Under the pieces are notes generated by a model. It did no database searches, was not told the DNA's origin, and saw nothing but the letters and a program-made list of their open reading frames with translations. The position numbers and the translations under genes were made by a program. From Thermomicrobiales bacterium (GTDB lineage Bacteria > Chloroflexota > Chloroflexia > Thermomicrobiales > UBA6265): a stretch of 32,807 nt of DNA. Below are positions 1-6,567 of this stretch, piece after piece (position 1 is the first letter of the stretch; each line of letters begins with the position of its first letter). The DNA is taken from positions 18,277 to 51,083 of the forward strand of contig JAUJOZ010000033.1 of assembly GCA_030447415.1 (NCBI GenBank), written 5' to 3'.

Positions 1-130
1 GGGGGCGGGGGTGGGCGCCGGGGGCCCCCCCCGGGCCCCGCCGCAAGGCGGGGCCGCGGGCCGGGGTGGGGTTTGCTACCAGCCGCTGGGGGGGGGGGCG
101 GTGTTTCGACCTGCGGCGACACCCGCGGGC
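1..130. other. Degraded, G-rich window end
   Basis: The first ~120 bases are long G/C homopolymer runs. Read on the minus strand, faint biotin-carboxylase similarity (a QRLV-like motif where QKLVEE is expected) continues into this stretch but with many substitutions. That pattern fits a low-accuracy contig end better than a real sequence. No gene should be called from it alone. Confidence 0.6.
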
Positions 131-202
131 CACGACGTGGCCGTGAGCGTCGGCAAAGAGCTGGACCTCGACGTGCCGGGGACGCTCCTGGTTGCGCTCC
201 AG

Positions 203-835
203 TTAAACGACGGGGTTGGCGAACGAGCGCCGCGCCTCGCCGGCGCTCCCCGTGAACGCCTCGACGAGCGCGGCCGGGTCGCGGGCGACGCGAAAGCCGC
301 GCCCGCCGCCGCCGCCCGCTGCCTTGACGGCGATTGGGTACGGGTCCCCGTGGTGCTCGGCCCACGTCCGCGCCTCCTCAACCGAGCCGACCGGCCCCTC
401 CGATCCGGGGACGACCGGCACGCCGGCCGCCGCAGCGACGCTCCGCGCCTCGACCTTGTCTCCCATTGCCCGGATCGCCGCCGGCGATGGACCGACGAAG
501 ACGAGTCCGGCCGTGGCGCACGCCTCAGCGAAGGCCGCGTTCTCGGCCAGGAAGCCGTACCCTGGGTGGATCGCGTCCGCCCCGGCGCGCCGGGCGATGT
601 CGACGATGGCGTCCACGTCCAGATACGGCAGGACCGCGGCACCCGAGCCCTCGATTCGATACGCATCGTCCGCGGTTCGGACATGAAGGGCGTTTTCCTC
701 CCCTTCGCCGTAGACCGCGATGGCCTCGATGCCGACCTCGCGGCACGCCCGGATCACGCGCACGGCGATCTCGCCCCGGTTGGCAACGAGCACGCGGCGG
801 ACGCGGGGCGGGGCGGAAGGGGGGTCGGCTACCAT
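203..835 (-). CDS. Biotin carboxylase N-terminal fragment (acetyl/propionyl-CoA carboxylase type)
   Basis: The protein begins about 12 residues before the hallmark RVLVANRGEIAVRVIRACRE and runs through YLDVDAIVDIARR, AIHPGYGFLAENAAFAEAC and the ATP-grasp glycine loop KAAGGGGGRGFRV. These are the biotin-carboxylase N-domain and start of the ATP-grasp domain, which carboxylates biotin with ATP and bicarbonate in acyl-CoA carboxylases. The ATG at 835 was chosen because it sits just before the conserved start; longer frames upstream add only low-complexity residues. Translation stops at a TAA (203-205) after about 210 residues, where the family normally continues for another 240 or more. The same frame resumes beyond the stop with LERNQERPRHVEVQLFADAH, exactly what the family has next, so the gene is either broken or misread. 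The rest lies outside the window. It is divergent from the methyltransferase at 1039, with about 200 bp between them. Confidence 0.85.
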   Translation of the reverse strand: MVADPPSAPPRVRRVLVANRGEIAVRVIRACREVGIEAIAVYGEGEENALHVRTADDAYRIEGSGAAVLPYLDVDAIVDIARRAGADAIHPGYGFLAENAAFAEACATAGLVFVGPSPAAIRAMGDKVEARSVAAAAGVPVVPGSEGPVGSVEEARTWAEHHGDPYPIAVKAAGGGGGRGFRVARDPAALVEAFTGSAGEARRSFANPVV

Positions 836-1038
836 AACCGCGGCATCATACCGAATCCCGGCGTCGCCCATCGGATGGTCTGACCACAGTCGCGTCGGCC
901 GTGCGAGTTCCCACCGGGCGTGAACCCGGGGACTCCAGGAGGACTCGGCCAACCCGCCAAGCTCTTTCGGCATCGAGGCTCGTGCGCCTGCGACGCCGCG
1001 CCGGGCTCGATGGGCTCGCCAGAAGGATTGCGCCGCCG

Positions 1039-1845
1039 ATGGGCCAACGTCTCCACGATCCCGATTACCTGCGCGCCGAGCAGTACCGAACCGATGCTAA
1101 CCTCGCGGCGCGGGAAGATCTGCACCGTCACTTCAGCACCAACGAGTACGGATGGTTCCGCTGGGTGTTCGATCACCTGGACGTGCCTGACGGATCGCGC
1201 GTCTTGGAACTCGGCAGCGGCGTGGGAGACTTGTGGCTCGAAAACCGCGACCGCGTCCCGCGGAGCTGGGAGGTCACGCTGTCCGACTTCTCGCCCGGCA
1301 TGCTTGACGCCGCCCGGGATCGGCTGGGTGACGCCGCCCCGCGCTTCACGTTCCGGGTCGTGGACGCTCAAGCCATCCCGGCCGACGCCGCCGCGTTTGA
1401 CGCCGTGATCGCCAACCACATGCTCTACCACATCCCAGACCGGCCTCGTGCCTTGCGGGAGGTCCGTCGCGTCCTCCGTCCGGGCGGCCGCTTCTTTGCC
1501 GCGACGAACGGCCGCCGACACCTCTGGCAGTTGGAGGAGTTGGTTCGGGCCTGCACCCCGGGGGCCAAGCGGGAGAACGCCGCGGCGGCGTTCGGCCTGG
1601 AGAACGGGGCGGAGCAGCTCCAGCCCTGGTTCGCGAAGGTGGAGCGCGACGACTACTCAGACGGCCTAGCTGTCACGGAGGTCGAGCCGCTGGTCGCCTA
1701 CGTCCAGTCCACCGCCGTCAGGGACGTTCTCGATCCGGCACGCGTCGACCGCATCCGGCGGGCAGTCGCCGAGCGGATCGGCCGCAGTGGCGCATTCCAC
1801 GTGACGAAGGCCCTCGGGTTGTTCAACTGCGTGGTCGGGGAATGA
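1039..1845 (+). CDS. Class I SAM-dependent methyltransferase
   Basis: A 268-residue soluble protein with the Rossmann-fold methyltransferase signatures in order: motif I VLELGSGVGDLW (SAM-binding glycine loop, about residue 55), an acidic residue after strand 2 (TLSDFSPGMLDAAR), VVDAQAIP, the motif IV region VIANHMLYHIPD, and the post-motif EVRRVLRPGGRFFAAT. It is a Methyltransf_11/25 type; the acceptor cannot be told from sequence. The ATG at 1039 follows an AGAAGGA-like ribosome site and fits the family start; the frame stays open to 901 but that extension is arginine-rich and unconserved. The stop overlaps the start of the next gene (ATGA), so the two are probably co-translated. A small-molecule methyltransferase is more likely than an rRNA enzyme, but this is not certain. 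Confidence 0.85.
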   Translation: MGQRLHDPDYLRAEQYRTDANLAAREDLHRHFSTNEYGWFRWVFDHLDVPDGSRVLELGSGVGDLWLENRDRVPRSWEVTLSDFSPGMLDAARDRLGDAAPRFTFRVVDAQAIPADAAAFDAVIANHMLYHIPDRPRALREVRRVLRPGGRFFAATNGRRHLWQLEELVRACTPGAKRENAAAAFGLENGAEQLQPWFAKVERDDYSDGLAVTEVEPLVAYVQSTAVRDVLDPARVDRIRRAVAERIGRSGAFHVTKALGLFNCVVGE

Positions 1846-2771
1846 CGTCAAGGGGGACCGCCTGCCCCGACCCTGTCCCCCAGGGAAGCGCCCGGCGCAC
1901 GCCATCGCTCCGATTCGGGATGCTGACCATGCAGTACCCGCCCTGGCCGGAACTCGCGGCGCAATGGCGGGTGTACGAGGCGATGGGGTTCGACAGCATC
2001 TGGGTCTGCGATCACCTCATCGGACAGCAAGAGGAGCCGTTGCTCGAGCCGTGGACGCTGCTGGCGGCGCTGGCGCAGGTGACGGAGCGCGTTCGTCTCG
2101 GCACCGTCGTGACCTGCAACACGTTCCGCCACCCGGCGCTCCTGGCGAAGGAGGCGGCGACGGTCGACCACGTCTCCGGAGGGCGACTCGAGCTCGGGCT
2201 GGGCGCCGGGTGGTGGGAGGCCGAGCACCACACCTATGGCATTCCCTTCCCGCCGCCGGGGGAGCGAGTCGCGCGCTTTCGGGAGGCCGTGGAGATCGTC
2301 AACCGGCTGCTGCGGAGCGACGGCACGGCAGTCGACTACGAGGGGGGGTATCACCGGCTGCGGGCTGCTCCGTTCCGGCGGGCGCCAGTGCAGCGACCGC
2401 GACCGCCGCTGATGCTGGCGGCGCAGGGGCCAAGGATGCTCGATGTCGCCGCCGCGTACGCCGACACGTGGGTTGGCTCCTTCGGCTTGAGTCCCGACGA
2501 GATCGCCGCGCGAAACCGACGGCTCGACGCGCGCTGCGCCGCGCTCGGACGCGACCCAGGGGCGGTTCGCCGCGCGTTCGTCTGGGCGCCGTGGGTGCAG
2601 CCGGTCGATCCATGGGCGTCGGAGGAAGCGTTCGTCGATTTCGTGGACCGCTACCGAGAGGCCGGCGTGACCGACTTCATCTTCGACGAGCCACGCCCGG
2701 ACCAGCGCTCGACGCTGGAGCGGGTGGTGCGCACGGTGCTGCCGGGGCTGCGCGGGCGGGCTTGCCGCTAA
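1842..2771 (+). CDS. LLM-class (luciferase-like) F420/FMN-dependent oxidoreductase
   Basis: A 309-residue TIM-barrel protein of the bacterial luciferase-like monooxygenase superfamily. Visible family features are the first strand LRFGMLTMQYPPW, WRVYEAMGFDSIWVCDHL, TERVRLGTVVTCNTFRHPALLAKEAATVDHVSGGRLELGLGAGWWEAEH, and YREAGVTDFIFDEP near the end. In Chloroflexota and Actinobacteria such proteins commonly use F420 rather than FMN; the cofactor here is inferred, not seen. The ATG at 1842 overlaps the upstream methyltransferase stop by 4 nt (ATGA), which supports this start. The first ~25 residues before LRFGML are unconserved, so an internal start near 1920 cannot be excluded. The pairing with a methyltransferase suggests modification of a shared small molecule, but no substrate can be named. 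Confidence 0.87.
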   Translation: MTSRGTACPDPVPQGSARRTPSLRFGMLTMQYPPWPELAAQWRVYEAMGFDSIWVCDHLIGQQEEPLLEPWTLLAALAQVTERVRLGTVVTCNTFRHPALLAKEAATVDHVSGGRLELGLGAGWWEAEHHTYGIPFPPPGERVARFREAVEIVNRLLRSDGTAVDYEGGYHRLRAAPFRRAPVQRPRPPLMLAAQGPRMLDVAAAYADTWVGSFGLSPDEIAARNRRLDARCAALGRDPGAVRRAFVWAPWVQPVDPWASEEAFVDFVDRYREAGVTDFIFDEPRPDQRSTLERVVRTVLPGLRGRACR

Positions 2772-2779
2772 TACCGCCT

Positions 2780-2862
2780 CCGGGTGACGGCATGGTGTTC
2801 ACCCCTATGGGCCTAGCCGAGCTCCCCCGCTTCCGTGCACCGGGAGCGGGGTCGGAGGTGAG
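2780..2862 (+). repeat. Dispersed intergenic hairpin repeat, copy 1
   Basis: This lies directly after the oxidoreductase stop. It aligns with 25159-25242: both begin CCGGGTGA, pass through TGGTGTT and CCCCT, then CCGAGCTCCCC, and end GGGGTCGGxGGTGAG. The core folds as a 10-bp stem (2825-2834 with 2842-2851, one mismatch) closing a loop centred on GTGCAC. Compared with copy 2, stem position 5 is changed on both arms (T:A to G:C), which keeps pairing. It probably belongs to a genome-wide REP-like family that may also act as a transcript 3' end. Confidence 0.6.
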
Positions 2863-2983
2863 AACGCCCGGTGGTCACCCGGATACCGTCTGACGGGTTG
2901 CGGACGGGATATCCGCCGCCGCTTCTCCATCTCATCGCACCGGTTCCTTGGGACTGCACCCGGCCCACCTCCGACGCACCTCG

Positions 2984-3011
2984 CCCTGATGGCGCCTGTT
3001 CGCCGTCAGGG
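2984..3011 (+). terminator. Stem-loop, terminator-like without a U tract
   Basis: An 11-bp stem (2984-2994 with 3001-3011, one G:T pair) closes a 6-nt loop. It sits within the ~480-bp gap between the oxidoreductase (ends 2771) and the M24 gene (starts 3255). No T run follows, so it may be a terminator, an attenuator or a processed leader hairpin. The rest of the gap (2863-2983 and 3012-3254) shows no convincing gene. Confidence 0.35.
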
Positions 3012-3254
3012 CGTCTCTCCAGCGCTATTAAGCGCGGCCGCTGGGAGGGGCCATTGCCTTGAACGGCGGTGCGATGCCCTCGGCTGACGATGCCGTCCGG
3101 TCCGCGCCGCCCGGCTCGAACCGGCGGCGGTCCGAGGGGAGCGCCTGGCTCAGGCGGTGGCGAAGGCCGACAATACCGCGGGTCGCCGCAGGGGCGGGAG
3201 ACGCGAGGCATGGGCAGGAGGCCGAACCTCCCGCCCCGGGGAGGGAGCCGGCAG

Positions 3255-4517
3255 GTGAGCGATCAGGACACGAGCCCTGGGCAGAATCCTGGCCCGGCGG
3301 TGACTCCGACGATTGGCTGGCGGATTGAGCAGCCGGAATACGACCGGCGGGTCGAGCGCGTGCGGCGGGAGCTGGAAGTCCGCCGGCTCGACGCGCTGGT
3401 GCTGTTCCACCCGACCCGGATGGCCTACGGCTCCGGCTTCTTCCACCTCAGCACCGAGCGCCCGATGGCGATTGTCGTGCCACTCAATGGCGGCCTCGGC
3501 GCGTTGATCCCGCATCTGGAGCAGGAGCACATCGCCAAAGCCCCGGGCGTGACGCGGACGAGGGTCTACCCGGAGTACCCCTCCGGTGGCACCAAGCACC
3601 CGATGCTCCACCTGGCCGACCTGCTGACCGAGATGGGGCTGGACGCGCGCGGCCGCCGCCTCGGCTACGACTCCAACGGCTACCTCGACGTCAACGGCTA
3701 CGATGGTCCGTCGCTGTCCGAGGTGGTGGCCGAGGGGGTGGAAGCGGTCCGGGCGCGCGACATCGTTGACAGGCTGCGTGCGGTGAAGAGCCAGGCGGAG
3801 CTGGCCTTCATCAAGGAGAGCTGCGTCTGGGGCAACCTTGCCCACCGGCTGATGCAGGAGAAGCTTGCGCTCGGCCGGACGGAGCTCGACATCTCGCTCG
3901 AAGCCTCGACCGAGGCGAGCCGGGCGATGATTGCGGCGCTCGGCCCGAGTTATCAGCCACTGACCATGGTCTGGGGATCGCCCGCGCTGGCGATGTTCCA
4001 CGCCGGGGCCAACACCTCCCTGCCGCACGGTCTCTCGAACAGCACCGGCCTACGCCGCGGCGACGTGCTGGTGACCGGCGCCGCCGCCGACGTGGGCGGC
4101 TACGTCTCGGAGCTGGAGCGGACGATGATCCTGGGCGAGCCGACTCCGGAGTTCGAACGGCACTTCGACCTTATGCTGCAACTGCAGCAGGCCGGCTTCG
4201 ACGCCCTCCGCCCCGGTCGCACGCTGGCCGAGGCGGAAGCCGACGTCTCCCATGCCTTCGTGGAGCTGGGTGTGGGCGGGCTGCAGCGCCACCACACCGG
4301 TCACTCCATCGGGCTGGAAGGGCACGAGGCGCCCTTTATCGACAAGGGTGACGAGACGGTGATCGAGGAGAACATGGTCTTCACCGTCGAGCCCGGACTC
4401 TACGTCCCCGGCCTCGCCGGCTTCCGCCACTCCGACACCGTCGTCGTCCGGAACGACGGCGCCGAGCGCCTCACGTACTACCCGCGTGACCTGGAGAGCC
4501 TGATCGTGCGGCTGTAG
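3255..4517 (+). CDS. M24-family 'pita-bread' protein, creatinase/aminopeptidase-P-like, with degenerate metal site
   Basis: A 420-residue protein with the two-domain layout of the M24 family: an N-terminal creatinase-type domain (IEQPEYDRRVERVRRELE to about residue 155) and a C-terminal pita-bread domain starting near residue 165 (RLRAVKSQAELAFIKESC). Recognisable motifs are NTSLPHG, HHTGHSIGLEGHE and FTVEPGLYVPG. Metal-dependent members use two Asp, one His and two Glu. The DxGxxxxGYxSDxTRT motif is here GAAADVGGYVSELERT, so the first Asp is Gly and the second is Glu; the final RxED is RHSD. Only the His and one Glu clearly remain. Creatinase, which needs no metal, shows similar loss. Hydrolysis of a small amidino or amide compound is a reasonable inference, prolidase activity less so. 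The GTG at 3255 was chosen; ATG at 3210 is a good alternative. Confidence 0.82.
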   Translation: MSDQDTSPGQNPGPAVTPTIGWRIEQPEYDRRVERVRRELEVRRLDALVLFHPTRMAYGSGFFHLSTERPMAIVVPLNGGLGALIPHLEQEHIAKAPGVTRTRVYPEYPSGGTKHPMLHLADLLTEMGLDARGRRLGYDSNGYLDVNGYDGPSLSEVVAEGVEAVRARDIVDRLRAVKSQAELAFIKESCVWGNLAHRLMQEKLALGRTELDISLEASTEASRAMIAALGPSYQPLTMVWGSPALAMFHAGANTSLPHGLSNSTGLRRGDVLVTGAAADVGGYVSELERTMILGEPTPEFERHFDLMLQLQQAGFDALRPGRTLAEAEADVSHAFVELGVGGLQRHHTGHSIGLEGHEAPFIDKGDETVIEENMVFTVEPGLYVPGLAGFRHSDTVVVRNDGAERLTYYPRDLESLIVRL

Positions 4518-4923
4518 CGGCGGGCGCCGCGACGCTCGGACTACGACCGGTCTCGGCGCCTATCGGTTCGTCCACCGCCCCGATTACCCACCGCTCGCCT
4601 CGACGGCGGTCCAAACCGATGGCCGTCTCCGCTCAAGGCGTGCTCGCCTCGGTGGAGCCCATGCCACCCGCCCCTTGCGCGCCGGCGACGACGAAGCGTG
4701 CCGTGCCGCCGGTCGCTCAACGCCCGGTGCGGACCATATCGTGGCTGGGAGAGACGGATCATCGCGACCATCTGGGGGCAACCCCGCCGCTGCCAAAACG
4801 CCGCCGGGGAGCCGTCCCCCAACTCGGACATTCCACGGTGGCGCCAACTGGACGAACACCACCGCTGCGACCGCATATGGGGTGCGTAACACAGGCGGAG
4901 TGGCGCCGGTTAGCCATCCCCTA
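4518..4923. other. Intergenic stretch with no supported gene
   Basis: About 400 bp between the M24 gene and the glycosyltransferase promoter. Open frames exist on both strands but translate to arginine/proline-rich sequence with no family features. I see no tRNA, repeat or strong hairpin. Confidence 0.5.
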
Positions 4924-4952
4924 CTGACGCCGACGCGCGGGCCATGTATTAT
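4924..4952 (+). promoter_or_regulatory. Predicted sigma-70-type promoter for the glycosylation operon
   Basis: CTGACG at 4924-4929 (4 of 6 to TTGACA) and TATTAT at 4947-4952 (5 of 6 to TATAAT) are separated by exactly 17 bp. The implied transcription start near 4959 gives a leader of about 45 nt before the ATG at 5005. The -10 box stands out in such GC-rich surroundings. Confidence 0.45.
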
Positions 4953-5004
4953 CCGCCAGGCGCCTGGGATGGTGGTGGTGCCCGCTTGGATCGGGGGCAG
5001 CGGC

Positions 5005-5772
5005 ATGTGGAACGGTCGGACGGTGTCCGTCATCCTGATGACCTACGCGGAGAAGGACTCGATCCGCGAAGTGATCGAAGGCTTTCTCGCCACCGGCGTC
5101 GTCGACGAGGTTCTCGTCGTCAACAATAACGCCCAGCCGGGGACGGCCGAAGAGGTGGCCCAAACGTCCGCCCGCCAGGTGTTCGAGTCTCGACAGGGGT
5201 ACGGCTACGCCACCCAGCGCGGCCTAGCCGAGGCGGCGGGCGATCTCCTCGTCCTCGCCGAACCGGACGGCACGTTCCTCCCGCGTGACATCTTCAAGCT
5301 CCTGGTCTACAGCGACGACTGCGACGCCGTCTTCGGCACCCGCACCACGCGGGAGCTGATCTGGCGGGGTGCCAATATGGGCGCCTTCCTCAAGTGGGGC
5401 AACTGGGCTGTCGCCAAGCTGGTGGAGGCGCTGTTCAACACGAGCCACCTCAGCGACGTCGGCTGCACGTACCGGCTCCTCCACCGCTCGACCGTGGCGC
5501 GCATCCAGGACAAGTTCACCGTCGGCGGCAGCCACTTCGGACCGGAGCTAATGCTCCTCACCATCGTCTCCGGCGCCCGCATCGTCGAGGTTCCGGTCAA
5601 CTACCTCCCGCGGGTTGGCGTCTCGTCGGTCACCGGCGACCTGCGCAAAGCGGTCGTGCTGGGTGCGCAGATGGTCGTCTTCATTCTCCGCTTCCGCTTC
5701 GCGACGCTGGGTCGGGCGCAGCGGCCCGCCCCCCACCGGGCTATCGTCCGCGCGGAGGGAGAAGCCCCGTGA
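5005..5772 (+). CDS. Family 2 glycosyltransferase (polyprenyl-phosphate sugar synthase type)
   Basis: A 255-residue GT-A fold protein. Motifs in order are SVILMTYAEKDSIREVI (first strand), VVDEVLVVNNNAQPGT, FESRQGYGYATQRGLAEAAG and LVLAEPDGTF (the DxD-equivalent metal/nucleotide site, about residue 86), then VGCTYRLLHR (acceptor region) and VPVNYLPRVGVSSV. These are typical of GT2 enzymes that transfer a sugar from a nucleotide donor to a polyprenyl phosphate (Dpm1-like) and of related cell-envelope transferases. A hydrophobic patch near the C-terminus (VVLGAQMVVFILRF) may associate with the membrane. The ATG at 5005 has a G-rich ribosome site and follows a good promoter. The stop overlaps the GTG of the next gene by 4 nt. 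With the GT39-like protein downstream, a lipid-linked sugar donor is the likely product. Confidence 0.85.
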   Translation: MWNGRTVSVILMTYAEKDSIREVIEGFLATGVVDEVLVVNNNAQPGTAEEVAQTSARQVFESRQGYGYATQRGLAEAAGDLLVLAEPDGTFLPRDIFKLLVYSDDCDAVFGTRTTRELIWRGANMGAFLKWGNWAVAKLVEALFNTSHLSDVGCTYRLLHRSTVARIQDKFTVGGSHFGPELMLLTIVSGARIVEVPVNYLPRVGVSSVTGDLRKAVVLGAQMVVFILRFRFATLGRAQRPAPHRAIVRAEGEAP

Positions 5773-6533
5773 CCCAAGGTCCCGCCGCACTCGAGCGCCC
5801 CGCAGCCCACCCCGTCCCGGCGTTGGCGCAAGCACAAACCGACTTCGACGCGATCGCCGAGGCGTACGACGAGAGCCTCCCCGCGCATGTCGTCGAGCAC
5901 TACCTGACCAAGCGCCTGGCCTTCATCCGCCGCCACACCGATCCTGGCCCGGCGCTCGACCTCGGTTGCGGCACGGGGCTGCTGGCCGAGCGCGTCGCCG
6001 GCGCCGGCTACGCGGTGACCGGGCTCGACCCGTCCCGCGGCATGCTCCGCCTGCTGCGGCAGCGGGATCCGGGGGTGGGTGCCGTCGCTGGCGGTGGCGC
6101 GGCGCTGCCGTTCGCCGACGACACGTTCGCCCTCACCTACTGCGTTGCCGTGCTCCACCACGTCGCGACCCCGGAGGGGGTCCGGCGCACGCTGACGGAG
6201 ATGGCGCGGGTCACTCGACCGGGCGGGTACGTCCTCGTGTGGGACCACAACCCGCGCAACCCGTACTGGCCGCTGCTGATGCGCCGCGTGCCGCAAGACA
6301 CCGGCGCGGAGCGGCTCGTGCCCGAGCAAGAAATCCTCGATAGCCTGCGGGCCGGTGGGGCTCGACCGATCCTCAGCGCCCAGCTCGGCCTCGTGCCCGA
6401 CTTCACGCCCCGCCCCCTGCTCGGCGCGGCTGCCGCGCTCGAGCGGCTGGTCGAGAGGACACCGGGGCTGCGGCGGCTCTGCGCCCACAACGTCGTCCTG
6501 GCCATCAAGGATCGCCCGGGGCGACTGACCTGA
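5769..6533 (+). CDS. Class I SAM-dependent methyltransferase
   Basis: A 254-residue Methyltransf_11-type protein. It shows FDAIAEAYDESLPAHVVEHY, motif I ALDLGCGTGLLAERVAGAGY, the SAM-ribose region VTGLDPSRGMLRLLRQ, LPFADDTFALTYCVAVLHHV and MARVTRPGGYVLVWDHNPRNP. The GTG start at 5769 overlaps the upstream glycosyltransferase stop (GTGA), which fixes the start and implies translational coupling. Its position inside a glycosyltransferase operon suggests that the acceptor is a sugar, glycolipid or polyprenyl carrier; this is context inference only. The next gene starts 35 nt downstream on the same strand. Confidence 0.85.
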   Translation: MTQGPAALERPAAHPVPALAQAQTDFDAIAEAYDESLPAHVVEHYLTKRLAFIRRHTDPGPALDLGCGTGLLAERVAGAGYAVTGLDPSRGMLRLLRQRDPGVGAVAGGGAALPFADDTFALTYCVAVLHHVATPEGVRRTLTEMARVTRPGGYVLVWDHNPRNPYWPLLMRRVPQDTGAERLVPEQEILDSLRAGGARPILSAQLGLVPDFTPRPLLGAAAALERLVERTPGLRRLCAHNVVLAIKDRPGRLT

Positions 6534-6567
6534 TCCCCGCCCGTCGCGCCGCGCAGGAACGCCCTCG

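Noticed and set aside
2863..3010. Possible riboswitch (minus strand has a cobalamin-like GGTGCGA and CCGCAAC string)
   Set aside because: The conserved blocks are in poor order, the B12-box is missing, and the minus strand leads only into the antisense of the oxidoreductase gene.
4584..5033. Minus-strand 149-codon frame in the gap before the GT2 gene
   Set aside because: No recognisable domain, overlaps the predicted promoter and the GT2 start, and has shadow-frame composition.
6137..6508. Long antisense open frames over the glycosyltransferase operon and elsewhere
   Set aside because: They mirror real genes in a high-GC genome; their translations are Arg/Pro/Ala-rich with no family motifs or ribosome sites.
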